From NCBI GenBank assembly GCA_943372725.1, contig CALRZT010000063.1, forward strand, positions 1 through 17,541: a stretch of 17,541 bases of DNA. The letters are read 5' to 3'. The position numbers and the translations under genes are program-made. This document shows, one piece after another, positions 7,184 to 14,219 of this stretch; position 1 is the first letter of the stretch; each line of letters opens with the position of its first letter. This DNA comes from CAMDHY01 sp943372725 (lineage in GTDB: Bacteria; Pseudomonadota; Alphaproteobacteria; Rhizobiales; Segnochrobactraceae). The notes beneath the pieces are model-generated. The model saw only the letters and a program-made list of their open reading frames with translations, made no database searches and was not told where the DNA came from.

Positions 7184-7937
7184 CGAGGCGCCTTATCTGC
7201 ACGCTGAACGGGTGACCCGGGTCGGCGAGGGAGAACAGTCCTCCGCTGCCGAGCCGCAACATCTCGTCGCTCATCGGGATCGTGGCGCCGACGTCGGCCG
7301 AATAGGTCTCGGCGATCCGCGCGGCGAGCAGGGCGGCGTCGAACTCCGGATGCATCTTGTTCACCACCAGCAGGATCTGCGGCACCTCGAGCCGGCGCGC
7401 GAGCTCGAGCGTCACCGCCGTGCCCTGGTAGTCCTGATGGTCCGGGCGCAGCAGGATGAGGGCGATGTCGGCGATGGCGATCGACAGCAGCGTCTCCTCG
7501 TTGATGCCGGGATGAGTGTCGATCAAGAGGTAGTCGAGATCGAGCTGGCGGCAGAGCGCCATCAGCCCGTCGTTCAGCATCTCGACGTCGTAGCCCTCCT
7601 TCAGCACCCGCGCGATGTCGGCGGTGCGCACGCTCGCCGGCACGAGGCTGAGCCGGCCGCGCGCCGGCCCGGCCGGCTCGCCGGCGCCCCGCTCGACGGT
7701 CGCGGTGACGTCGAACGCCGCCTCCTCGACGCGGCAGCGCCCCCACAGGAAGTCGTTGAGGGTCGAGCCTGCCGAGGGGTCGCAGCCGAACAGCACGTGG
7801 ATGCCGGGGGACTGGATGTCGACGTCGACGACGGCGATGCGCCGGCCGCGGCGCACCAGTTCGGCGGCGACGTTGGCGGCGACGTTCGTCTTGCCGGTAC
7901 CGCCGCGATAGGAATGGAAGGCGACGACGCGCGTCAT
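7164..7937 (-). CDS. MinD/ParA-like P-loop ATPase with RGGTGKT motif
   Basis: The 257-residue protein begins MTRVVAFHSYRGGTGKTN, a deviant Walker A motif of the ParA/MinD class in which the signature lysine of KGGxGKT is Arg (R11) while the P-loop K16 is kept. It also has the A' motif VVDVDIQSPGIHVLFG and the Walker B YLLIDTHPG. These ATPases dimerise on ATP and position or partition protein complexes on membranes or nucleoid; the cargo here is unknown. No amphipathic MinD-type C-terminal helix is evident. The stretches NDFLWGRC and ARVLKEGYDVEMLNDG are reminiscent, from memory, of a subfamily common in cyanobacteria rather than chromosomal ParA. No parB is adjacent. It follows the coiled-coil gene by 16 bp and is probably cotranscribed with it. 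Its 3' end overlaps the kinase gene by 20 bp, tail to tail. Confidence 0.88.
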   Translation of the reverse strand: MTRVVAFHSYRGGTGKTNVAANVAAELVRRGRRIAVVDVDIQSPGIHVLFGCDPSAGSTLNDFLWGRCRVEEAAFDVTATVERGAGEPAGPARGRLSLVPASVRTADIARVLKEGYDVEMLNDGLMALCRQLDLDYLLIDTHPGINEETLLSIAIADIALILLRPDHQDYQGTAVTLELARRLEVPQILLVVNKMHPEFDAALLAARIAETYSADVGATIPMSDEMLRLGSGGLFSLADPGHPFSVQIRRLVTAIDG

Positions 7938-7953
7938 CGGTCGCTTTCGCGGC

Positions 7954-8370
7954 TCAGCGGGGCCGCTCGCGCAGGGCGCGGGCGCGGTCCTGCAGCGAAC
8001 GGAAATAGTCGGTCTCGCTGATCTCCCGCACCTCGCGGTCGCGCGACAAGACGTCGATGCGGATGCGCAGCCGGTCCACCTCGGCCGTCAGGGCGCGGTT
8101 GTCGCCGGCAAGCCGCGCATTGGCAATCTCGAGGTCCCGCTTCGCCTCCTCGAGCTCCTTCAGCGTGCCGGCGAGGTTGAACTCGCGCGCCTCGATGCGC
8201 ACCAGCATCATGCCGAAGTCTTCGGCCAGCTGCCGCACCGGCTCGGGGATCGTCTCGTCGCCAGTCATGGCGAGCAGCGCGTCGACCTGGTCGTAGCGGC
8301 CGAGCGCTATCTCGCCGCACAGCCTCCGCAGCCTCGCGAGCGGCTCGAGCCCCGCGTGTAGGTCCGGCAT
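7954..8370 (-). CDS. Small coiled-coil protein, possible ParA partner
   Basis: The 138-residue protein starts at the ATG at 8370 (MPDLHAGLEPL), preceded by a GGGGGAAG ribosome site; an open frame continues 141 bp further upstream but reads as Arg-rich non-coding sequence. Residues 1-65 are helical; residues about 70-115 form a heptad-rich coiled coil (LKELEEAKRDLEIANARL); the end reads ISETDYFRSLQDRARALRER. I recall similar coiled coil plus TDYF segments as linkers ahead of class III adenylate cyclase domains in cyanobacteria; here it stands alone with no cyclase domain. It lies 16 bp upstream of the ParA-like gene, so an adaptor that links the ATPase to a cargo is a reasonable guess, but no function is established. 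Confidence 0.75.
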   Translation of the reverse strand: MPDLHAGLEPLARLRRLCGEIALGRYDQVDALLAMTGDETIPEPVRQLAEDFGMMLVRIEAREFNLAGTLKELEEAKRDLEIANARLAGDNRALTAEVDRLRIRIDVLSRDREVREISETDYFRSLQDRARALRERPR

Positions 8371-8525
8371 CGTCTTCCCCCGCCGGTCACGATCCTCCCC
8401 GGTGCACGAGCGGGTGCGACGAGACCAATTGAACGGATAACATCGCCAGATGACATCCCTGCGTCCGGCCGGCTGCGGCGGGGCGCGCCGCCGGTGCCAC
8501 CCCGCGGACACGGCGGCGGGTCCGG
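8371..8525 (-). other. Gap between the exporter and the coiled-coil gene
   Basis: This 155-bp gap divides the - strand run into two groups. Just after the ATPase stop lies an 8-bp inverted repeat, CGCCGCCG (8486-8493) and CGGCGGCG (8511-8518), with a 17-bp loop and no T-run, so at best a weak terminator. The part around 8425-8455 is relatively A/T-rich and is the natural place for a promoter of the coiled-coil/ParA pair, but I see no good -35/-10 match. Confidence 0.3.
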
Positions 8526-9248
8526 TCAGCCGCCCTCGAGGCGGCCGTCGACGAGGTGCAGGCGCCGGTCCGCGACATCGAAGATGCGCTCGTCGTGGGT
8601 CGACAGCAGGACGCCGGCGCCCGACGAGCGGGCGAGCTGCATCATCAGCGAAACGACGCCGCGGCCGTTGGCGCCGTCGAGGGCGGCGGTGGGCTCGTCG
8701 GCGAGCACCAGCGGTGGCGCCCGCACCATCGCGCGCGCCACGGCGACGCGCTGCTGCTGGCCGCCGGAGAGCGTTCCCGGCAGGTCGTCGGCGCGGCTGC
8801 CGAGGCCGACGTCGGCGAGCGCCCGCCGCGCCCGCCGGTCGCTCTCGGCTGGCGCAAGATAGCCTTCCGGCACCAGGGCGACGGCGACGTTCTCGGCCAG
8901 CGTGAGCGAACGCAGCAGGCTCGGGCGCTGGAAGACGAAGCCGAGCCGGCGGCGAAGCGCATCGACCGCCGGCCGGCCGGCGCCGGAGAGCTCCGTGCCG
9001 AGGACGACCACCGACCCCGCCGAGAAGCGCCGCATCCCGCCGACGATGGTGAGGAGCGTCGTCTTGCCAGACCCGGACGGTCCGGTGAGCAGGACGATCT
9101 CGCCCCGCCGCACCTCCATCGAGACGCGGTCCAGCACCGTCCGCCCGGTCTCGCCCCGGCCGTAGGAGAAGCAGAGGTCGCGGACGGTGACGAGGGCGTC
9201 GCCGCCGTCGTCTGCTGCCCAGACGGCTGGATCCGGCGCCGCGTTCAC
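8526..9248 (-). CDS. devA: DevA-like ABC exporter ATPase
   Basis: This 240-residue ATPase carries Walker A GPSGSGKT (56-63), the ABC signature LSGGQ (160-164), Walker B VLADEP (from 181) and the H-loop STHD (His218), so it should hydrolyse ATP. It belongs to the MacB/LolD/DevA group that powers FtsX-like permeases, and with the next two genes it makes a complete DevBCA-type exporter. DevBCA exports heterocyst glycolipids in cyanobacteria; the substrate in proteobacteria is not known. The GTG start overlaps the permease stop by 4 bp (GTGA), which indicates coupled translation and decides the start. Confidence 0.9.
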   Translation of the reverse strand: MNAAPDPAVWAADDGGDALVTVRDLCFSYGRGETGRTVLDRVSMEVRRGEIVLLTGPSGSGKTTLLTIVGGMRRFSAGSVVVLGTELSGAGRPAVDALRRRLGFVFQRPSLLRSLTLAENVAVALVPEGYLAPAESDRRARRALADVGLGSRADDLPGTLSGGQQQRVAVARAMVRAPPLVLADEPTAALDGANGRGVVSLMMQLARSSGAGVLLSTHDERIFDVADRRLHLVDGRLEGG

Positions 9249-10423
9249 GCGAAGAGGTCGAGCGGGTCGGCCCGCCTGAGCCGTCCGAGCGTGGCGAAGA
9301 CCGCCACCGCCATCGCCGCGAGCGTCAGGGCGAGCACCGTCAGCAGCGATCGGGCGTCCAGCGTGAGGTCGAGCCCGGTCATGTCGCTGGCGAGCGCGTA
9401 GATCGCCAGCGCGGCGGCCACCGTCAGCGGGAAGACGAGGACGGTGATGACCAGCGCAATCTGCGCCACCGTGCGCCGCAACAGGCCATCCGCGTGGCCG
9501 ATCGCCTTCAGCACGGCGTACTCCGGCAGGCTCGCCTCGATGATGGTGGCGAGGGTCTGGCCGACGAACACGGCGCCGATGACGAGGCCGACGATGACGC
9601 CGATCCGGAAGACGATGCCGATCGGCGTGTTCACCCGATAATACCGGGTCTCGTGCTCGATGAAGCTTTCCTTGGTGAAGACGCGGGCGTCCTCCCCGAG
9701 CCGCCGCGCCAATTCGGCGGCGACGGCCGCCGCCTCGAAACCCGGCGTCACCGTGACGAGGCCGAGCGAGATACGGGCGGCCGGCGTCCCGAACACCCGC
9801 CGGAGCGTGAAATCGCTCATCACGAGGGTGCCGTCGATGAAGAAGGTCGGGCCGAGGGTGAACAGGCCGACGAGATCGACGCGGGCTCCGATGGTGCGGT
9901 TCGGGCCCGCCAGCACGATCGCCGCCGGGGCGCCGCCGGCGAGCGTGGCGAGGATGGAGCGATAGCCCTCGCGCGAGCGGGAATCGACCACGGCCGTTCC
10001 CGTCTTGCGCAGGCGGGCGGTCGCCGCGGCGACCCCGGGGATGTCGAGCGCCGGGGCGTCGGGATCGATCCCGACCGCCCAGGCGCTCGCCATGCCGCCG
10101 CTCTCCGTGACTACCTGCAGCGTTGCGAGCTGCAGCGGCGCCACCGCGGCGACGCCGGTGACGCTTCCGGCCTCCAGCAGGATGGCGCGATCGAGCCAGG
10201 GCTGCGGGAACGCCATCGTGGCGAAGTTGCGGTTGACCAGGACGAGATCGGCCGCGAGGGCGCGCGCGAGGCCGGTGGCGCTCGCATAGAGCGCGTTCTC
10301 GAAGCCGATCTGGGTGAAGACTAGCACGATCGCGACGCCGAAGCCGGCGAGGGGGCCGACGAGGCGTGGTCCGAGAAAGGCGAGCTGCCGCAGCGCGAGG
10401 CGGGTCGACAGCGGCAGTCTCAT
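9245..10423 (-). CDS. devC: DevC-like FtsX-family permease
   Basis: This 392-residue membrane protein has the four-helix FtsX/MacB plan: TM1 at about 20-40, a large periplasmic domain (about 45-260), then TM2 (about 268-290, rich in Gly/Val/Ile), TM3 (about 318-342) and TM4 (about 359-380), ending RRADPLDLFA. Features such as FFIDGTLVMSD in the periplasmic part and EYAVLKAIGH after TM2 match the DevC subgroup. It would work with the ATPase and the membrane fusion protein on either side, plus a TolC-type outer-membrane channel that is not encoded here. The ATG start overlaps the preceding stop by 4 bp (ATGA). Confidence 0.9.
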   Translation of the reverse strand: MRLPLSTRLALRQLAFLGPRLVGPLAGFGVAIVLVFTQIGFENALYASATGLARALAADLVLVNRNFATMAFPQPWLDRAILLEAGSVTGVAAVAPLQLATLQVVTESGGMASAWAVGIDPDAPALDIPGVAAATARLRKTGTAVVDSRSREGYRSILATLAGGAPAAIVLAGPNRTIGARVDLVGLFTLGPTFFIDGTLVMSDFTLRRVFGTPAARISLGLVTVTPGFEAAAVAAELARRLGEDARVFTKESFIEHETRYYRVNTPIGIVFRIGVIVGLVIGAVFVGQTLATIIEASLPEYAVLKAIGHADGLLRRTVAQIALVITVLVFPLTVAAALAIYALASDMTGLDLTLDARSLLTVLALTLAAMAVAVFATLGRLRRADPLDLFA

Positions 10424-11460
10424 CGCCCCGCGACCGCGATGTCCGCCGGGATCGTCACTTCGAGGTCGAGCCCGAGCAGCGGCGGCAGCGCGGCGGGCGG
10501 TTCTGCGACCACCTCCACCTCGGCGACGCGGGCATCCACCGAGCGCATCAGGTCGGGGGCGCTGTCGTCGTTGACCGACGAGATCGTGCCGATGCGCGTC
10601 ACCCGGCCCGTCATCGTCTCCGGGAAGGCGCGCGAGGTGAGGTGGACGATCTGGCCCGGGCGGACGCCCAGCACCTGCCGCTCGTCGATCTCGGCGATCA
10701 CCACCAGGCTGTCGAGGTCGGCGAGGCGGACGATGCCGCCGGCTCCGATCGCCTCGCCGGGGCGGGCGACGACGTCGATGACGCGGCAGGCGCAGGGGGC
10801 GCGCACGAGCGTCTGCTCGCGGGCGGCGATCGCCTCGGCGAGCCGCGCCTGCCTCAGCGCCACGGCGGCGCGGGCGGCGGCGACGTCGACGGCGCGGACC
10901 TCGGTGAGGGCGGCGAGCCGCGATGTGGCGTGCAGCCGGGCGCTCTCGGCGCGGGTCAGGGCGCGGAGGATCTTCTCGTGGGAGGCGGCGGCGAGCTGGC
11001 CGCGGCGGAAGAGCTGCTCCGCCCGTGTCGCGTCGGCCTGCGCCTCCTGCAGGACGAGGTCCTCGAGCGCGAGCCGCGCCCGCTCCATGTCGATCTCGCT
11101 CCGCTTCGCCGGCATGAGGACGCGGGCGAGGTCGGCGCGGGCGACGTCGAGCTCCCGCTCGGCCACCACCACCGCCGCTTCGCGCAGCGTGCGCTCCTGC
11201 AACTCGGCGACGACGGCGCCGGGCGCGAGACGATCACCCTCGCGGACGGTGAGGCGCGCCAGCGTGCCGCCACCGACCGGTCCGGCGAGCACGACGAGAC
11301 CATCGCGCGCCTCGATGCGTCCGCGTCCGACGACGTCGCCCAGCGTCGACGGCAGCGGCTGCGGACCGGCTGTCTGCAACGTCGTCGGCATCGCCACCGC
11401 GGCGGTCGCGGTGGCGACGACGGCGATCACGCCGCGTGACAGGAGCTGTCCGAACCTCAT
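10420..11460 (-). CDS. devB: DevB-like membrane fusion (periplasmic adaptor) protein
   Basis: This 346-residue protein starts MRFGQLLSRGVIAVVATATA, a positively charged then hydrophobic N-terminus that acts as signal or membrane anchor. A lipoyl-type half (GGTLARLTVREGDRLAPGAVV), a long alpha-helical hairpin (about 100-225, with MPAKRSEIDMERARLALEDL) and the returning lipoyl/beta-barrel part (RAPCACRVIDVVARPGEAIG) follow in the normal order of HlyD/DevB proteins. It would bridge the inner-membrane exporter to an outer-membrane channel. The start at 11460 is chosen because it gives a proper signal; an in-frame ATG 30 bp upstream adds a Gly/Arg-rich stretch. It is the first gene of the exporter operon. 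Confidence 0.88.
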   Translation of the reverse strand: MRFGQLLSRGVIAVVATATAAVAMPTTLQTAGPQPLPSTLGDVVGRGRIEARDGLVVLAGPVGGGTLARLTVREGDRLAPGAVVAELQERTLREAAVVVAERELDVARADLARVLMPAKRSEIDMERARLALEDLVLQEAQADATRAEQLFRRGQLAAASHEKILRALTRAESARLHATSRLAALTEVRAVDVAAARAAVALRQARLAEAIAAREQTLVRAPCACRVIDVVARPGEAIGAGGIVRLADLDSLVVIAEIDERQVLGVRPGQIVHLTSRAFPETMTGRVTRIGTISSVNDDSAPDLMRSVDARVAEVEVVAEPPAALPPLLGLDLEVTIPADIAVAGR

Positions 11461-11682
11461 CCGTGACCCGCCAGACCCGCGCGCCGCCACCGGGGTGCGC
11501 CCCGCCCACGCCGTGGTCGACGTGGTCAGGCGGGTTTAGCGTGTCTCGTTGACAGGACGTTGACCCTCGCGCCGCGGCGCGGTGCTTCTTGCCGTCGGAG
11601 CGTCAGTGTCGCGCGGCGTCGCCGTTGCCGGCTCGCGCCCGACGGGGCTGAGGGGAGTGGCGAGGCTGGAAGGCTGGAGGGG
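11461..11682. other. Intergenic region between devB and tRNA-Thr
   Basis: No gene is seen in these 222 bp. The promoter of the exporter operon should lie here. A 7-bp direct repeat CGTTGAC occurs at 11547-11553 and 11558-11564 (11-bp period), the half-site spacing typical of OmpR-family regulators, and CGTGGTC is repeated at 11512-11518 and 11521-11527. No clear -35/-10 pair stands out on the - strand. Nothing resembling an integrase gene or an insertion sequence is present. Confidence 0.4.
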
Positions 11683-11758
11683 TGGTGCCGCTTACAGGAC
11701 TCGAACCTGTGACCCCATCATTACGAATGATGTGCTCTACCAACTGAGCTAAAGCGGC
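11683..11758 (-). tRNA. tRNA-Thr (anticodon CGT)
   Basis: On the - strand a full cloverleaf can be drawn: acceptor stem GCCGCTT/AAGCGGC, D-arm TAGCTCAGTTGGTAGAGCA, anticodon stem CATCA/TGATG closing the loop TTCGTAA (anticodon CGT at 11725-11723, reading ACG codons), T-arm with GGTTCGAGTCC, discriminator A, and an encoded CCA (11685-11683). The total is 76 nt. It stands alone, between the exporter operon and hemY, all on the same strand. Confidence 0.97.
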
Positions 11759-11959
11759 TTGACCCTCACGGCCATGACTTGGCCAGGCGAGCGCCTGTTG
11801 CCGAGGCGGACGCAGGGCGCCCGCTCGACGCGGCTGAGATACAGGCTCGCGCCCGCCCGCGCAAGTCTCCGCCCCGCGCGAGTCTCCGGCTCAAGTCTCC
11901 GACCGACCCGGCCTTGGTCGAACCCCGGTGGCCGCGCGACCACCGGTCGCGTCGGCCGG
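11759..11959. other. Intergenic region between tRNA-Thr and hemY
   Basis: No gene is supported in this 201-bp stretch. It contains a perfect 7-bp inverted repeat, CCGGTGG (11925-11931) and CCACCGG (11940-11946), 14 bp beyond the hemY stop, which may be a hairpin terminator for the hem block although no T-run follows. It also contains three copies of AGTCTCCG at 11864-11871, 11881-11888 and 11894-11901. Confidence 0.4.
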
Positions 11960-14107
11960 TCAGAACAGCCGAAGCTTCGGGCGGGCCGTGGCGGCGTCGT
12001 CGTCCGTCGCCACCGGCCCGGGGTCGTCGGGGGAGTGGGCGAGGGGGAACTCCACCAGCCGCGGCCCCTGGCGGGGATCGACCGGCGCCAGCGGGCTCGG
12101 CTCGCGCTCGCGCGCCCAGTATGGCTTGCCCGGGGAGCCCGGCGGGGCACCGTCGGGGGAGGACGGCATCACCAGCACCTCGCGCGCGGCCGGCCCCGCC
12201 GCCGCGGCACCCGTGGCGGCGCCCGCAGCCGGCTCGCCGGCCGCGGCCGATCCGGCGACGGGCGAGATCGCGGGGGCGGCGCCACTTGGTCCGTCGGTCC
12301 CGATCGCGGTGCCCGCGAGCGGGGCGGCGGCGGTGCCGTCGGTGTCGGGCCCGGCAGCCGCGGTCGGACCACCGTGCGGCCGGGTCCAGAACGGCTTGCC
12401 GTCGCCGGCCTCCGGCGGTGCCGATGCGGGCGGTGCCGCGGCCGCGGGCGGTTCCACCGCACCGTCGGCCGTCCGGACGGCCGCGACGGGCGGCGGCGCC
12501 GGTGCGGGCGCCGGCGGCGGCGCGGCACTGGCGGCACCGCGGGCGGCACCGCCGTCCGCGACCATCAAACCGCGGGCGGCACCGCCGTCCGCGACTGTCG
12601 CGGTCGCCGGGGCCGCAGCGCGCACCGCGGGCCCGCTCCCGGAGGCGACCGGCGTGGGGGCGACGGGCGCGCTCGTGGCCGGCGCAGTCGTGGCCGACGC
12701 GGTAGCGGCCGACGCGGTAGCGGCCGGGGAGGGGGCGGCTGCGAAGATCGGCGGTGCCGGTTCGGGGGCGGGTTCCGGCGGGGCGAACAGCGCCTCGTCG
12801 ACCAGCGGGCCGGCGCTGCTGCCGATCGCCTCGATCGGCACCTTCCACTCGAAGGCGTCGAGGCGTCCGGTGGCCGGGGACACCGGCGCCCAGTGCTCGG
12901 AGGTGACGCCGTCGGCGGTCCACACCGGATCGCGCGGGGCGCGGACGGCGCGCGACAGCCACTCGCGCACCCGGCCGCGGTCGCCGTGCTCGGCCTCCTC
13001 GAGGTCGGCCATCAAGAGGCAGGCGCGCGGGCTCGGGCGGTCGGAGAGAACGGCGCGCAACTCCGCCCGCGCCGCCTCGAACTCGCGCGCATCGACGGCG
13101 GCGCGCGCCACCGCGAGCCGGCCCTCGACGTCGCCCGGCTTCAGGGCGGACAGCGCCCGCATCCGCTTCAGCCGGTCGCGGCCGGCCTCGCCGGGACGCA
13201 CCAGCGCATAGGCTTCGGCGAGCTCGGGGTGCGGCGACCGCCGCCACGTCGCCTCGATCACCTTGGTGGCGCGGCGCGGGTCGTTGAGGCGGGCGAGCAC
13301 GCGGCCGGCGACGCCGGCGGCCGGCACGAGGTCACCAGCGAGACCGTGGGCCTCGAGCGCCAGCGCCCGCGCCCGCTCGGGCGCGGCGGCCTCGAGCTCG
13401 AGCGCCCGGGCGGTCAGCAGCACCGCCTTCAGGCGCTTCGCCGCCGGCTTGTCGACGAGGCCGTTGTGGGCGTTCTTGTCGAGGATGGCGATGGCGCCTT
13501 CCCAGTCGCGGACGGCGGCGGCGTGCTCGAAGCGGGCGCGGCCGGCCCACGGCAGGCCCGGCGCGATCGCCGCCGCCTCCTCGGCATAGTGGAAGGCGGC
13601 CGCCGGCTCGCCGGCGCGCACCGCCTCGACATAGAGGCCGTGCAGGCCGAGCGTCCGCGTCTCCGGGTCCGCCAGCATCGCCTCGAAGGCGGTGCGGGCA
13701 GCGGTGCTGTCGCCGGTGAGCTGCGCCGTCTGCGCCTCCAGGAACCGCGTCGCCGGATCGCGCGGCAGGAGCCGGCGCGCCTCGGTCATGTAGCGGCGGG
13801 CGAGCCGGGCATCGCCGGCGCCGACGGCGACGAGGCCGCGCGACAGCGCCGTGTGGCCCTTGTTCTGGCGCCGGCGGCCGAGGAAGCGGCGGAACAGCGA
13901 CGGCGCGCGGACGATGCCGCGCAGCACGCCCCACACCACCAGCGTCGCCGCGAGGAGCGCCAGCAGCGCCACGGCGGCGACCATCACCGAGGTGTCGAGC
14001 CGCCAGCCCTGCCAGTCGATCGTCACCGTGCCCGGCCGGTCGGCGAGCCAGGCGGCGCCGACCGCGACGGCGAACACCACGGCGAAGTAGACGAGGATGC
14101 GGATCAT
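11960..14107 (-). CDS. hemY: HemY-like membrane protein with long Ala/Pro-rich tail
   Basis: The 715-residue protein begins with two membrane helices (about 4-22 and 41-62) around the short periplasmic loop RPGTVTIDWQGWRLDT, which is the HemY N-domain (COG3898), followed by TPR-like helical repeats to about residue 420 ending DAFEWKVPIEAIG. Despite its name this family is not protoporphyrinogen oxidase; it is an inner-membrane protein encoded beside hemCD whose role in haem synthesis is unclear. Odd: about 290 C-terminal residues are Ala/Pro/Gly-rich low complexity with a DNA-level tandem repeat (VADGGAARG twice) and two copies of GKP(F/Y)W(T/A)R at about 570 and 659. The whole gene is longer than I would expect for the family. 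It starts 112 bp after the mitofilin-like stop. Confidence 0.85.
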   Translation of the reverse strand: MIRILVYFAVVFAVAVGAAWLADRPGTVTIDWQGWRLDTSVMVAAVALLALLAATLVVWGVLRGIVRAPSLFRRFLGRRRQNKGHTALSRGLVAVGAGDARLARRYMTEARRLLPRDPATRFLEAQTAQLTGDSTAARTAFEAMLADPETRTLGLHGLYVEAVRAGEPAAAFHYAEEAAAIAPGLPWAGRARFEHAAAVRDWEGAIAILDKNAHNGLVDKPAAKRLKAVLLTARALELEAAAPERARALALEAHGLAGDLVPAAGVAGRVLARLNDPRRATKVIEATWRRSPHPELAEAYALVRPGEAGRDRLKRMRALSALKPGDVEGRLAVARAAVDAREFEAARAELRAVLSDRPSPRACLLMADLEEAEHGDRGRVREWLSRAVRAPRDPVWTADGVTSEHWAPVSPATGRLDAFEWKVPIEAIGSSAGPLVDEALFAPPEPAPEPAPPIFAAAPSPAATASAATASATTAPATSAPVAPTPVASGSGPAVRAAAPATATVADGGAARGLMVADGGAARGAASAAPPPAPAPAPPPVAAVRTADGAVEPPAAAAPPASAPPEAGDGKPFWTRPHGGPTAAAGPDTDGTAAAPLAGTAIGTDGPSGAAPAISPVAGSAAAGEPAAGAATGAAAAGPAAREVLVMPSSPDGAPPGSPGKPYWAREREPSPLAPVDPRQGPRLVEFPLAHSPDDPGPVATDDDAATARPKLRLF
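12537..12595. repeat. 33-bp-period tandem repeat inside hemY
   Basis: The same 26 bp (starting CCGCGGGCGGCACCGCC) occurs at 12537-12562 and 12570-12595, separated by 7 bp. The 33-bp period keeps the frame and encodes VADGGAARG twice on the - strand, in the low-complexity tail. Confidence 0.9.
12681..12725. repeat. Three 15-bp tandem units inside hemY
   Basis: GACGCGGTAGCGGCC occurs exactly twice in tandem (12696-12710, 12711-12725) and is preceded by a diverged unit GGCGCAGTCGTGGCC (12681-12695). They encode short Ala/Thr/Ser repeats in the C-terminal tail. Confidence 0.9.
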
Positions 14108-14158
14108 CGGCGGCGTTCCGGACTGGCGGTCGAGAGAGCGAGGGACCTCGACGCGAAG

Positions 14159-14203
14159 GGCAGTGGCGGCACTGGCAGTGTCGGCAGGGGCAGTATCGGG
14201 AAG
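14159..14203. repeat. Three imperfect 15-bp units between hemY and mitofilin gene
   Basis: GGCAGTGGCGGCACT, GGCAGTGTCGGCAGG and GGCAGTATCGGGAAG follow one another in the 112-bp gap (14108-14219) just beyond the mitofilin-like stop. Nothing else is recognised in this gap. Confidence 0.8.
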
Positions 14204-14219
14204 GGATCTGGCGCGACGG

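Noticed and set aside
7164..7937. Plasmid or chromosome partition parA
   Set aside because: No parB, no parS-like palindromes and no replication gene are adjacent; the RGGTGKT motif and surrounding sequence do not look like partition ParA.
7212..8021. 269-codon + strand frame across the ParA and coiled-coil genes
   Set aside because: The opposite strand has intact ParA motifs; this frame gives compositionally biased sequence with no domain and spans two real genes.
12537..12725. CRISPR-like array in the hemY repeats
   Set aside because: The repeats are in-frame coding tandem units without unique spacers of constant length and without cas genes.
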